Positions 39,795 through 52,504 are shown, counted from the stretch's first letter. The stretch is 64,000 bases of DNA from Dromaius novaehollandiae (GCF_036370855.1 NC_088098.1:136544721-136608720); one strand, 5' to 3'. Notes: generated by a model from the sequence alone, not told the origin. Numbers and translations are program-made.

Positions 39795-42700
39795 ACTGTA
39801 TATTAGAGTTCCTCAGCCACTTCTTACCCACAGTTGATGCAGCAACAGAAGATTTTGGACCATCCTTCATATCCAGTATTTGAGAACATGCCAAATGCAC
39901 AGAGCTAACTCACAGGTGGAAGAAAAAAAATGGCCTTTTTTACTTTGTAAACATTTTGGATGAACATTGAGAAGGAGTTACTCTGAGTGTATTTGAGAAA
40001 GAAAGAATTCTTGTAAGGATTTTAAAGTGATTTTACAGAATTATAAATATTTCTGAGTAAAATCAATTTCAGTAGTGTTTTGAAAGAATGTACTAATTTC
40101 AGAGTGTACAACTCAGTTCATATCACTTCTTTTCATATTTAAATGTCTGTTTTATTCAAAGGTCCTGATGATGCTAAACAAAAAGTAGGACTCCATCACA
40201 CAATGTATTGACTGATGGTGACTTGGGTTTGAGAACAAGGTAACTCTGCCCTAATAATTGTAACCTAATGGTTATTTCTTGATAAGACTTCAAATGAGAG
40301 TTGTTAACATTGTTGCTGTAATTTTGGGCTCATCACCTTCCTTACACCTCCCTACACCTCCCTTTTAACGTATAAATTTAAGAACAAGCTCTCAGATTTT
40401 CTGGATCAGAAGGATCCTAAATATTCCAAAATGCTTGTGCTTCTACTGATTGCTAAACGTTGTTTTCTTACATTTCATGATAAACATCAGTCCTTCACAT
40501 TCTGGATTAATGGCAAAGTCTGGATTGGAAAGGGGATCTTTCTATTGACTTCAGCAGGAACAGGGTTTCACATGGGCTGATCATTCCTTTTAAATCTTGT
40601 TTGCAATTCTGAAAATTTAAGTTGTCCAGGATAAAGTCCTCCTTTTCCAAAAATACTACAATAGAACAACAATAATAGGACTGTAATTAAGATACTAACT
40701 GCTCTTCATGTGAGTTTGTCTTTACTATTGCCTGCTTTTCCAGCCTTGGGGATCATCTTTTGAGACTGTAATGGGGACATATAGTATGTCTTTTGGGGAG
40801 CAAAGTAGACATTCTGGCCCACTATGAGTCTTGATGGATCTACATCCTGTAGGGATCTTCTCATCCTCTTTCTGCTTTATTTCCTCTTTTGCTATGTTCC
40901 ATTTCCTGTTTTGTTGAATTCCCTCTGTCATATTCAGAACAATAATGGGTGGGGTGATATGCATGGTAGAGAAATAGTCCTAACATGGAGTCCAGTGTGG
41001 CAGAAAGATTCACAAATTAATCTATTGAAATGCTTTTGCTGTATTTGCTTTGATCCCTCATATATCGCAGAAGACAACCAAAAATAGGACTGTCAGTGTT
41101 GCTCGGATCATAGGCCATAGAGAAAAAGATGCACAAAACATTTTTAATAGCAAACATTTTCTAAGCCTCAGCTAATCTCTTGGACTACTTGTGTACTGCT
41201 GGATAAAGGACAGAAAAGCTCTCTTCCTGAGGCCAAGGGACTTACATCCACACTGCTTCAGGCCAACCTTTCAGGCTAGAATTTAAGAGCAGATCTGCTG
41301 AATCCAGGCTATGTAGTATTTGGATAGGCATCTCTTCTAAGCTCCATGTGATCTTCCTGTGGCTTTGTAATAATTATCCATTTTTTAGGACTTTTAAAAT
41401 GTCATTATTGTTAATGACTTAATTCTTATATGATGATTATCCTTTTAGCATGAAGCTGAGGATGTGTGCAGCATGCTTTGGGGCTTGGCAGGAAGACACT
41501 TGTGCATGTTTGAAGGTGCAAAGCTGGCTTGAAGACTATCAAAAAGCTCTGGGTGAGGGGAATCAGTGAATCCCCTTGCTACTGTTGTGTTCCTTAATGA
41601 AGAGACTTCTGGAATGAACTGTCACCAGAACCATGCCTGGGTGTTGTCTTGGAGTGAGCTAATTGGAGTGGTCCTAAGCAGGAAAGAAGATCCTCCCTTG
41701 AACCATGCGCTAGGATGGAGGAGCAGAGGTCCAGGACTAAAACTCTCTGTCTATCTCTCTTTTGCATTCAACAATGTAGAGGGATCCTCACTTGCCAGCC
41801 AACCCTGAGAAGATTGCTGGTGGGCTTGCAAAATGCCAGGCCTGAGACCAGACCAGACCAGAGAGAGGCATTCCAGTCCAGGAATCAAGTAATGGTCTTT
41901 TTAAGACAGAAAAAAATGAAATGAATATAGAAGCCTTTGGGAGACAATGTAGTGATACAAATGTAGCCTCTGAACTAAGCCCAGGAATGTTTCCAGTTTT
42001 TAGGTTCAGGTATGTCCTAGTTACGTCCCAACTCTGTCCTTGGGAGACATAGATATATATGAGACTCTGTTCTTCCTGTGCCCTGGTTTCTACAGAGAGG
42101 AAAAATCCATCAGGGGTCTGTGGAAGGGTTGAACTGATTTGTTGATATTAACCCAAAATGTTTTCACTACCATAGAGCAGAAAAAGGGAAGAAGGGGTGG
42201 CTAGTCATACTACATGTTAAAACCTGCTTAGTGTCTTTTACAGAGCAATGACAATTATTTTTGGAAAATCTAAAAATATTTTACTAGGTTTTCAGCTGCC
42301 CAAGATTTGGCATCTCTCAGATAAGGTTTGTCTTCCCCGAAGAGTGTGCTCTCAAATTGAAGACATCACAAGGCAAAGGAACAAGAGTTGAAGATTTAGG
42401 TATAAAGAAGGGATCAATTATTTTCTGCAGTATTTTAAAATGCATTCAAGATTTGATATTAAACCAATCATGTTTTTCTAATCTGTTACAGCAATGATAG
42501 ATTCCAAGAAGTTTTTTAGATAATTAAGTTTTAATTTCCTTAGGACTCACGTCTGCCTGTTTTCTTTGGATTTTTGTTGTTGTTTTTTTAATAAACATTG
42601 TTTCAAAATCTAAATAGTGTTCACTATCTATATTATAAATTATTTTATCAAATTTCTCCAGTGCATGTGAGATTTACCTTAGCAGTTGATGTGAATTTAA

Positions 42701-45700
42701 GAATCTGTCATTATTTTACTTGGTACTTGTCTTTACCCCTCTCCTTTTTTTTTTTCCTTTTAAACAGCAGAGATTTGTTTGGCATTCCCTGAAAATCCTC
42801 CTGAGCCTAGAGGATTTTGTTATCAATAACTTGGCCAAAAGACAGTGATAGAGGCTGAAGTTATTGGTGTATTCATCAAATACCACCAACAGAGTAATTC
42901 TCAGATGGATAAGGAGGTCTGAGGTTAACCCTCAGAGTTGTCCTGACATTATAAAATACTCTGTGTAAAACCTTATGGTGTATATGGCCAGCTGGACTCT
43001 TATACCACTCAACACCAGGAATGGTGGGTGGTACATCAGACTTTCTGCATTAACTGAACACAGACGCAGGATCTGGCACTCAGTGTCAAATGGAGGGAAG
43101 AGCAGACAGCAATATGATCCGCACCAGAAGTGGGTTTGTGTTGGGCCTGAGAGCAGCAGGCTCAAAGGTGAATGCGACCCAGGGTGTTCTCTGTGCCTCT
43201 TTAGGACTCCTGTCCATTCAGAAGCTTTGGTGACAACTGGTGTTATGTACCCTGATGTCTTAAATACACAGCCATAGCAGACAAGTAGCTTGTTTCATAT
43301 AGGTCACAGACCAGATGATGATATTCATTGGGTCTTAATGCACAGGCAACAGAGTTTGATTTGAACTATTACCTTAGGCATGAAAGCTCTTTACAAAAGC
43401 CTGTTAAGCAGCCCATATTTTATTGTTTTTTCAATAAAAAGTGCAGGATGAGAGTGACAAATTTTGTTTGTTAGTATATATTATTAATAGCAACAGGATG
43501 TAATAAAGACTGGAAGCATGGTTTTCTTGGAAAAGCACACAAGTGCTTTTGTCTTTTAAGTGTGAAAAAATCATCCTATTAGAGCCAGAGATGAACTTTG
43601 TAATATACACACTTTACAGTATACATTTACTTCTCTAAACGTCCACAAGAGAGAGAGATCATTAATTCTCCCCTGCTGATGTTAGGGAGCTGATTACTCT
43701 TTTATTAGCTTAGGGTTTGTGAATGTTAAAGCAGTAAAACCAAATGTAAATAATAAACATTTCATCCCCAAATTTTAGCTTGCATCATATGGGTTTTCTT
43801 TTCAGATTACTAAATTTTTACTGTAAATTGTCCTCAAATGGATATAAGGCCTGAAGTTAACTCTCAGGACTTTGCTGTCATTGTAGACCTCTCTGTGCAT
43901 TTTCTCAGGGTCAGTTCTCTGCAAGGTCAGTCATGATGATCCTTGTACTTGATCTGAGGCCATTTTTTTAATATATGCATATATTGCTCCACAGATGTTG
44001 CTTCAGGGTGTTACAGAAAGAGCAGCGAGAAAATCACTTTTAAAAAACAGATGTATAAATGCACCCTTCTGTTGTCAGCCTCTTGCTCTCATACCTACTA
44101 CAACATGGTTTCAGTTGTTTAGGGGTTGTATCAAAATTTGCTTTCTCTGAACTCCTTTGCTTCTTTGCCTCTGCATGTTCTCTCTCATCTCTTATTTGCC
44201 TTTCCTTGTGAAAATGACTGCATTGAGAGTGGTGTCTCAGTTCTGGAGAAATGTTGGGTGAAGCCAATTGTTTTACTGAATTTTTAATGCTGAAAGGTCC
44301 TGGAAAAAGTTTCAGTGCTTTTGATGATGACAGGACGAGACAGGAAGGTGAATACAGGCGGCTTTAAGCTATCTTGTGCTTCTGGCTTGGCCCTTGTTAA
44401 TATTCCTCAAGGAGTTCCTCAGTGGCCTCAGGAAGCAGAATATTGTCACAATATACTTTGCCCATATGCACTGGGTCAAGAGTATGGGACTGAGCCACAT
44501 AAAGTTCTCCTAGGTGGCTGTTTGTTTATCCCAAGGCCTCATCTCCCCAGCAGGATGTTAGAATTAGAAAGCAAGAAACACGTGAGCTCTGGAACTTGGC
44601 CAGGCAGAGGAACTTGAGGTATTCTGTATTACTTTTAACTAAAGACATTTTTGAATAGGCTGGATATGATTAAAATGGCAAAAAACAAACCAAAAAGGCA
44701 AATTTACATTTTAGGTAAATATGATCAGTTGAGAGACTGGGTTTTCTTCTGTGGTCCTACTGTGATGAATTAAGTCATGCTTACTATCCCTACTGACTGC
44801 TTGCTTAGGTTGGTGAAATCTAGGCTGATGTCTAAAATGAAAAGATGTAATCTTGAATCTTATAGCTTCCACTTCCATTTCAAAGCCTACCTGCTTCGAA
44901 GAAGTGTTTTGATGATTTGGGTGAGGCTCTCCAGGAACATTTGAGGGTGTTCTCATGGTAAGGACCACTTCAGAAAATATCTCTACATGAATTCAGTTTT
45001 CACTGACAAGGCCCATAATATGTTTTTGTCATTTTGACCTCCGAAAACACAGCTGTCCCTAGATTACATGAGTATCTTTTTGTCTAATGGATGTTTTATG
45101 ATGCTACTGTAGTCACAAGAATGACATGTCAGATCTCCCTAATGTCCTGTAGCTGCTCTGCTGCCATTGTCTGTCCCATGGCCACTTGAGTTATATTGCC
45201 ATAGGACTCTACAGCACTGGATAAGCAAATGGAAATGTTAAAAGCACATCAGAGTCTAAGATGTGTTGTTGCTGTTCACTATGGAAATACCTAACATTTT
45301 GTTCTGACCGAAGAGTAATTGACAACTGGCCCTACCTTGTCCTTAGCAGCAAGAGTGCAGAAGTGCTCCTGGTGTACAGGAGGAACAGAAAAGTTTCTTT
45401 AACCTGCTCAAGACTTTACCCACAGACTGCATGGTTAAGGATATTGATGTCATCTGCAGCTACATTTTTCTCTTGAGAAATTATAAGTTTGATATGATAC
45501 AATAAGTGTCTATTCAGGTGTACCAGTTGGTGCAAGTTGCACATAACCTTAACTCTCAGGGTGATTTAGCAACAGTGCCGTGTATACTTAAGCACATGAG
45601 GACCTATTGTTATCATTTCCTCCTTGATAAGCATCCAAGAGTTCATCTGTTTTTGCTCTCAATCCATTCAGAACTCAGCAGTCTGGATACTCATTGTGCT

Positions 45701-45967
45701 TTGCAGTTATGCTTCCCTTGCTTATTATACAGTAATGGGTTATGAAGTGCTAGATTAAATGTAGGCATTGAAATATTGACTTTGAAGACATACTCTTGGT
45801 ATCTGCTTCCTTCATGGCTGTATTTGTGAGCTGTTTCAGACATCCCCCTTGAACAGGTAGTGATCTTCTGACATACTTAGTTCTTTAACAGCAGCCAGTA
45901 TTTTGGAGTCAAGCTGGAGACAAGGCCCTTGTTACAATAGGTGTCAAGGACAGCATTTGTTCCTTGG

Positions 45968-46050
45968 TTTGTCTGTCTGTCTTTCTCCTTTCTCCCTCCC
46001 TTCCTTCCTTTTTTTTTCTTTCTGTCTGTTTGTCTTTCTCTTTTTTGTCT
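45968..46050. repeat. Polypyrimidine tract
   Basis: About 80 bases almost entirely C and T with TCTG, TTCC and T-run subunits on the plus strand. The long open frames over it (both strands) are products of the composition. Confidence 0.9.
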
Positions 46051-47149
46051 CTGTCATTCCTCTCCAAAAACTTGTGAAGTCTTTTATCTTTTGCTGTTTA
46101 GCTTGCCTCATTTCTTTGTAGGAAGAAAGCAAGGACTTATAAAAGTGACAAGCAAAATAAAGAGTTGTGAAAGCCATTACATGCCTCTGTAATTAAAGTC
46201 TGATTATCTTTCCAGTTGTGGCCTCATTAACAATGATGTAAACACATGTGAAGACAGGCAGATACAGAGCTCCCATTGTTGTAGATTTGTTGATTAGCAG
46301 GAATCTAGAGATAGGTCTTGCTCTCTTGATTTGAGGCCATGGGGATTAGGTCCCTTAAAAGTTGAGTTATATACACACAGAAACACAGGAAGCCCTGCTA
46401 TGAAACACCAATTTCTTCATACTTAGCCTAGCTCTGGGATGCTGAAGCTGTCCTTCAGCACAGCAACCATCTCCTCAATATATTTCCATTTCTCCCGGCA
46501 TTAGGAATTACAAATATGAACTGGAAAAGAGTAATAAAGCAGCTGTGCTCTCCATGAGGTTGGAGTAGAGTCTTTCAAAGACAGCAGGTCAAAGGCGTGT
46601 TCATCACTCAAAAGATCAACCAAAAATGTTTGTAACTTTTATCTGCCTCTTGTTGACAGCTCTCTTACTGCTGCATACAATTAGCCAGTGTCCCTGCTCT
46701 GAGCTGTGTCTCAGTGTGGCGTGACTGAGAATTGAATTGATGCGTAATGATGTGGTTCATATTTTTTAAAGCTAAGAGTATGCCTGCCCTTCAGCCAAGG
46801 GTGTGTTTGCAGTTTGTGTAGACATTCCCTAGCGAGCTTTTATCTAGCTAGATTGGATATTGATAGCAGTTTAGTTTAGCCACCACAGCCTGGAGCACAG
46901 CAGAGACACAACACCCAGTTATTTAGCCCACTTCTCAGGCAGGTTTTTCAGCCTGCACTGAGCTCTAAAGTTGCTGCAGCAAGTAGGCAATGTAGCTGGC
47001 TATCTAATTTAAGGGCAGCTTAAGTGTAACCTTATGAGGTGAAATGGCAGTCTGGCCAGGGACTGATTCTGGAGCTGGCTGGTTTGCAGTTCCCCAGAGC
47101 TCCTCTCACTCCACTAGCACAGACTCAGCATGAGCCTGGCTGTTAGATC

Positions 47150-47760
47150 TGGCATATTTTTATAAGTTAATTTTATTAGTCAGTCCAGTTCAGCACTTAA
47201 TGTGGTTTCAAGCATTCTGCTGTTTGACAGAAATTTCTGGTTCCAGTAGCTATACTAAACATTGCTTTACTTCAAAAATATTTTTTAAGTTAATAATTGT
47301 ATGTGTGTGTGTTAAATGATTAACCTCAAATTGCCATGTAATTGCTGTGTCATAAGTATCCCATTAAGTCTAAATTAGATCCTTGTTTGCAATATTCGAG
47401 ATAATTGACACAATTTTTCTTTTTCCATGTAATTTTCAAGAAAACAAAAGTTCTTCTATGTGTGGATTATTTAGAGGGAAAGTACAAATCCCCTCATAGA
47501 ATCATCTTACAGATAGTTACTTAATGACATTAGTTTGGAATTATGTTAGTTTCCTGAATATTGTTCCATGCTTAAATTTGTGTAGAGTTCTCAAACGCAA
47601 ATTAAGTGAGCAAATAATACATTAATTGAGAGTAAAGGCAATTATTTGCCTTTATTTATTTCCAATTTTAATTTTTAATCTGAGATTAATGAGTTTAATT
47701 GAAGTAAATTTAGGGCATATCCTCATGAACCTTCCATCATCTGAGCAGTCCTACTGATTT
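47150..47760. promoter_or_regulatory. AT-rich block dense in homeodomain-type motifs, possible enhancer
   Basis: The block is crowded with TAAT/ATTA cores: TTAATAATTG, AATGATTAAC, TGTAATTGC, CCCATTAAGTC, GATAATTGACAC, ACATTAATTGAG and AGATTAATGAG. It contains an exact dyad, AAAGGCAATTATTTGCCTTT (47634-47653, 8-bp arms, 4-bp spacer). It lacks simple repeats and long open frames, which is how conserved vertebrate enhancers often look. It lies about 4.5 kb upstream of the VEGFD start codon. Conservation cannot be tested here, and AT-rich DNA produces TAAT cores by chance. Confidence 0.3.
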
Positions 47761-49742
47761 ATGGCTTGTGCTTGTGTTAAAGGTCTGATGTATCTTGCTT
47801 TTTTGTTTTGTTACATGTTTCCCAATGAAGATGTTTTTTGTTTGCAGTGTATCCCTTTTAGTTTTATCTGGCAAATAGTGACACTGGTCACTATTACAGC
47901 ACTATCCTTGGGTATCAGTTATTTTCAGATAACCAGAAGAACTGATTGTCTTATCTGAAAGAACTTCAGCTTGAAAAATATGAGTTATTCACTACTGTCA
48001 AGAAATTCTTCTGTTCTTTGTGTGTGTGTGCATGCAAGAAACATATAAGCTAAATATCGTATTATTTTTTGCATTCCATTCATCAGAGCAACCCTTTTTC
48101 TTTTATTTGCTGGGAAGCCTAATTAAAGAACCTGCAGTACAACGTGGTAAACAATTCTGGTAAACAAACTGTACTTGGTCTGCATGTTCTATCTTCCAAA
48201 TTAGTGGGAAGAATTAAGCCAATGTGATTAATCTATTTGTAGTGATATCTACCAATTTCTGGGTCTTTTATATGTTCTTCTCCATCATAGAAACAGTGTA
48301 TGAGTATGTTGATCAATATTTGAGATAGACTTAATTAAACCAAATTTTTAATGTACTAACAGGTTCCTGCAATATTAATCTATCAGCTACTCACTCAAAG
48401 GTGACATATAGTTAATTTAACAGTACCTTAGCCTTGCTGATGTCCACAGAGCTGTGTCTACAAAAGTAGTCATGTAAATAGTCACATAAATTTTAAATGC
48501 CTTTTTTTACAGTACTAGATTTAAAAAAAATTACAAATCAGCCATGCACAGAACTGAGTAGGTGTTCTGCAACAGCAAACTGAGATAAAACAAAAAATTA
48601 GAATGCAAATATTGTTCATTTGTGTTCAGATATGGAATGAAAACATAGGACATGGTCTTAGAAGGCATCTGGCTGGGCAACAAGTCTGCTCTGCTGCTGT
48701 TGCAGGCACCCTGTAGTATAATCTCAACATATTCCTGAGTTTTTAGCTTTGTCCTTAAAGTATTTAAATTGTTCTCAGTGCACCAGCAGACAGGAAAAAT
48801 GGTAAGAAAGCTGTATGAGGAGCTGGGCTGAGATCGTGCTGGAGAGAACACCTATCCATATCCTGAATAAGAGGAGAGAGACAGGAGGGCTAATGAAAGG
48901 GATGGGGACAGTAGTGCAGATTGTGAAAGCGAGCTGTTTCCTGAAAGTCCATCATCACAGCTGCTGTGCTGTCCTATCAATTGATTCCTCTTGCTTTGCA
49001 TTTGTTTTCATTAACAGCTTTGGGCTGGATTTAAAGTCCACTGCAGTCAACAAGAGGTTTTTTTCCCTTCTTTGTTAGCCTTTATGTTTGAGCCCTCAGG
49101 GAGAGACTGAATATTTTTTCTCTTTTGTCTACAGCATTTAACTTGCTCTTGTAAATGGATTTGATTCAGTGCCAGAGGTTCAGTTCAGTATTCCTGCCAA
49201 AAAGCCCATTGAAGCAGAGGTGGATGGATTTTTTCTGATGACTAGTTTGCTTGCAGAAAGTTGTAGGTTTGGTCTTTCCAAATGTATTCATGATTTGGGG
49301 TTTGAATTCAGTAAATAGCAGTGATGAACTAAAAAACAAACAAAACACTGGTGAGGAATTTCTCCCCAACATTTCCAAAACAAACAGCCTTGCTTTTCTA
49401 GTGCTAGATTGCTAAGAGTGCCTTAAGTACTTTTTGCAGATTCCACAAGGGCAAAAAGGCCATCATCACCATCGTCCTGATGTTGAGGAAATGACAGCCC
49501 TTGGGTTTGAATTGCTTTCTTTCTTGATTTAAAGCAAAGACCTGAGCTATACTCCTACTGTCAGAAACGTGCCTTCATTACTGACCTGTAGAATGTACCA
49601 CCACAGGTGCTTTTCACTCTCCCCCAAAGCTGTTTTGCTTAGTATAACTAGTTAAACACTTATTGCGCTGAAGGGAGAAATTCCATAGCTGGTGTTTAAA
49701 AACCTCTGTGATGTACCTGTTTTTTTCCCTTGTTTCTCCCAG
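47761..49742. other. Non-coding DNA upstream of VEGFD
   Basis: AT-rich sequence without recognised exon or repeat. Open frames at 48531-48851 and 48815-49078 are unsupported. Confidence 0.45.
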
Positions 49743-49919
49743 CTTATGAAGTGGAATGGTGACACTTGTGAGAGGGACAGAAGCAGATCGGCCAATAGCC
49801 GCAGGAAGCCTTTCCTCCAGATGCCTGATGTAGCTGAAGAAAAGGTGGACTTTCATGTCAGCTCTCCCAGGGGAGCAGGGCAGCTCAGGCCAGAACTGTG
49901 CTGGGGAGGACCTGTATAA
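49743..49919 (+). other. Exon-like 177-bp segment upstream of VEGFD
   Basis: A strong acceptor (TTTTTTTCCCTTGTTTCTCC then CAG, AG at 49741-49742) and a consensus GTAAGT donor (49920-49925) bracket 177 bases that are clearly richer in G and C than the surroundings. Only one frame is open: L-M-K-W-N-G-D-T-C-E-R-D-R-S-R-S..., ending in TAA as the very last codon (49917-49919). I do not recognise the peptide and it does not match pirin or VEGF-D. It lies 2.1 kb upstream of the VEGFD start codon on the same strand, so an alternative non-coding 5' exon of VEGFD, an exon of a separate long non-coding RNA, or chance are all possible. Confidence 0.25.
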
Positions 49920-51700
49920 GTAAGTATCCAAGTCACTGGGCTACAGGGCATGAGGGTATCACTCCTTGCCTGTTTTGTAAATCTGAGTCTGTGTTTCAAT
50001 TAATGATCCTCATAAATGAGAGATTTTGATCTCATTTATTGGTCAGATACTCCCCAAGTTAACTTCAGGTCAGTAGCAAATTATTATTATCATGCAGTCT
50101 TGGGACCATTGTAAAATGGTTATTTTTTTTTGTTTAGTTCTTTATGCTGAAGCAGTACCTGCAAGGTTGAGGAGTATTCGTTTAGTTCAGCAGGGTTTCA
50201 GTTCCTGCAAGGACATGGATATCCATATCAGAAGGAAAGTGGGGAAATTAAATGAGGTTAAGGTGACCATACATTAGCATAGATAATATTTTAATTAAAA
50301 ATGGTTAAATAAATAGTTCATGTAATTTAATAGGAAACTACAGTAATTGTCACAGAATGCCCTTTGTAGCTGTGGGACCTGTGAAACCATATGAATACCA
50401 GTGGCAACAAGGCTATGGGGAAGGTGTGACTGAGAGAAGCAAGTACACAGAAGACAGGAGCTATTTCACACCCAATTCAGAGAGGTGAAATTCCTACTAT
50501 CCTTGTACAAACTAGAGCAGGGTGGGTGGGGAAGGAAGCCACCAGCTAGAAAAAATGGGGAATAGATTGCTTCCAGAAAACAGGTGACAAAAAACTACAC
50601 TAGCAAATAATACATTTACATACATCATATGCTTTTAAAACATAATGGCCCAGTTAAATGACAACAGCTAGAAGGACTGGATTCAAATAATTTTTTCTCT
50701 GATGTCTGTTTGTGATGAATGCTGAAGAAATTATATAAGCTAATGATAGCTACAGAAATGTAACTAAGAGAGCTACTGCTTGGAAGTTGAAGGTAGGAAA
50801 CCAGTGATCTGAAATTATTAGGTATGTTGCTGACTGTTTTATGTTAACAACTATAGTTTCTGATTCTGCAAACCATAAGCCATGTGAGAGTTGATCATGA
50901 ATATAATATATTATCTGAGGGCAGCAATATACATTAAACATGCATAATTAGCAAAGCCTTTGTCTATGTTATCATTGTAAATGTTAGATCTCCATTTTGG
51001 TTTTAAACTGTGGAAATGCACAGAGAAAATGCATCCAGGTCTTTCTATTTTGGTGCAGAAATAATTCTATTTTGCTGTGATAAAAACAGATTTATTCTTT
51101 TTATATCTGTAGCTTCAGGAGTTTTCATTAAAAACTAAATCCTTTTTGGTGTTAAGGATAGTTTTTAACTTTCCTTTGCAAAATCTATCCAGAAAACCCC
51201 ATGCCACAAAAGATAGAAGGCAGTAAAGAAAATGATCTTTCTCTTTCTTTCTCTTTTCCTTTCTCTCCCTCTCTTTTTTTAAGAAGTAACTTAAAACGTG
51301 TGTGCTGTGTAAGAACGTGTGCTGAAGTTTCATGTTTCAGGTAATCTTCTTTAAAATAATGGGAGTATAGATTGCATCAGTTAGTTTAAAAACTGCTATG
51401 CTATTGGTAGGGAGAAAATGGGATTAGAGCCAAAATTTGACTGTGTTACTGCCAGAGTCTGTATCAGATTTAAGACACATGCTTCTGCAAGCTTCCATGA
51501 AGGCTGTGAAAAAAGTTTTAATACAGAGTTGGATTACAGCTCTCTAGCTCAAAACATTGGCCATTACACTACTATCTTAAAAGGCTGCTGTAACACGGAG
51601 CACAAAATAGAGCCGATCTTTTGCATTTTCTGGACCTCAGATGGATTTTGAATACCTCTTTGTGTCCTGATGGAAGATATATCAACTTTATTAACTGGAA
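49920..51700. other. Non-coding 5' flank of VEGFD
   Basis: No gene is recognised. A polypyrimidine tract occupies 51236-51280. No clear TATA box or CpG island is visible near the expected start of transcription, so the promoter position is not fixed. Confidence 0.45.
51236..51280. repeat. Polypyrimidine tract in VEGFD 5' flank
   Basis: TCTTTCTCTTTCTTTCTCTT-type sequence of 45 bases, all C or T on the plus strand, about 730 bp before the VEGFD start codon. Such tracts can adopt triplex structure. Confidence 0.9.
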
Positions 51701-51938
51701 TCCATACCTGATTACTTGTGAGATTGTATGTGTATGCATACAGACATATATCCATTTAAACCCTTATCATGATTTTCTTTCAAGTATATCTAAAAGCTAC
51801 TCTAAGAAATGACATTCACTAGACGAATGTATAATTGTTTTGAACAGTGAAGAGCTAGATACTCTCATATGCTGGAATTCTTTTTGAGTTTATAACAGAA
51901 ATTCTGGAAGCTTTCTTTTTTGAATTGGTGATAGAGAA

Positions 51939-51986
51939 ATGCATTTCAAAACAGACGCCTCCAGCTGTATGACAACAACTGCGTAG
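51939..51986 (+). CDS. Upstream ORF in the probable VEGFD leader
   Basis: An ATG at 51939 (A at -3) opens a 16-codon frame (M-H-F-K-T-D-A-S-S-C-M-T-T-T-A, stop TAG at 51984-51986). It ends 25 bases before the VEGFD start codon, a spacing that would make reinitiation inefficient. If the transcript starts upstream of 51939, this frame could lower VEGF-D translation. Whether it is in the mature leader depends on the unmapped transcription start. Confidence 0.35.
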   Translation: MHFKTDASSCMTTTA

Positions 51987-52011
51987 TAACCTGTGGATCT
52001 TAAACATCAGA

Positions 52012-52101
52012 ATGTACAAACTGTGGGCAACTGTGAATATTTTCATGGTGTCTTTTCTACATCTGCTGCAAGGATCTGATTATGAGAATGGATCTGTGAA
52101 G
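52012..52101 (+). CDS. VEGFD: VEGF-D (FIGF), first coding exon, signal peptide
   Basis: VEGF-D is a secreted growth factor that acts through VEGFR-3 (and VEGFR-2 in mammals) in lymphatic and blood vessel growth. The 30 codons begin MYKLWATVNIFM and end S-D-Y-E-N-G-S-V-K at a GTAGGT donor (52102). Human VEGF-D exon 1 begins M-Y-R-E-W-V-V-V-N-V-F-M and ends S-S-N-E-H-G-P-V-K at the same codon (30) and phase. Residues 1-21 form a signal peptide with a hydrophobic core and cleavage expected after L-L-Q-G; the rest begins the N-terminal propeptide. The ATG has A at -3. The VEGF homology domain and the cysteine-rich C-terminal propeptide are encoded by later exons outside the window. The position downstream of PIR remnants on the same strand matches the human order PIR-VEGFD. 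Exon 1 presumably includes a 5' leader starting somewhere in 51.6-51.95 kb. Confidence 0.92.
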
Positions 52102-52398
52102 GTAGGTCATCTTTTCTTCACTATCACTGTGAGTAATCCAAATTGCCAGAAGTATGTAAATTTAATGTGCAAGGTGATGAGTTTTTTGCTGTGGTGTTTT
52201 TTTGTGTGTGTGTGGTTGTTTAGTTCCACAGATGTTTAGCAGCCACAGAGGAAAGAAAATCTTTAATGAAGTTTAATCCATACTCAGGGTTTAATATTTT
52301 CTTTTTGCTACTTATTATTAATTAATTATTGTATACTTTCTTCCTAAATAAAACTTTTAATATCAGTTATCCAAAATAAAAACCAAAATCTAAATAAA

Positions 52399-52504
52399 AA
52401 TGCAATTCGGAACTTTTCAAATACTTGTTAAATGAACTGAAACCATATATTCCTGAAATAAAGGAGTTCATTTAACAAGTATTTGAAATGTTCTGAATTG
52501 CATT
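52399..52504. repeat. Long hairpin, 40-bp arms, in VEGFD intron 1
   Basis: The left arm (52399-52438, starting AATGCAATTCGGAAC) and the right arm (52465-52504) are reverse complements at 38 of 40 positions, around a 26-base spacer. It lies about 300 bp downstream of the VEGFD exon 1 donor, so the intron transcript would contain a nearly perfect 40-bp stem. It may be a MITE, a fold-back duplication or a small-RNA precursor. No known microRNA seed was recognised. Confidence 0.9.

Larger units (their letters stand above)
38129..47149. other. Non-coding DNA, PIR 3' flank or intergenic
   Basis: No exon, RNA gene or recognisable transposon. Low-complexity sequence occurs at 39773-39794 (C8 then T14) and at 45968-46050. 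Open frames such as 44315-44617 and 42975-43277 are about 100 codons but show no family features. Confidence 0.45.

Noticed and set aside
45941-46192. Overlapping open frames on both strands at about 46 kb.
   Set aside because: They are produced by the polypyrimidine tract.
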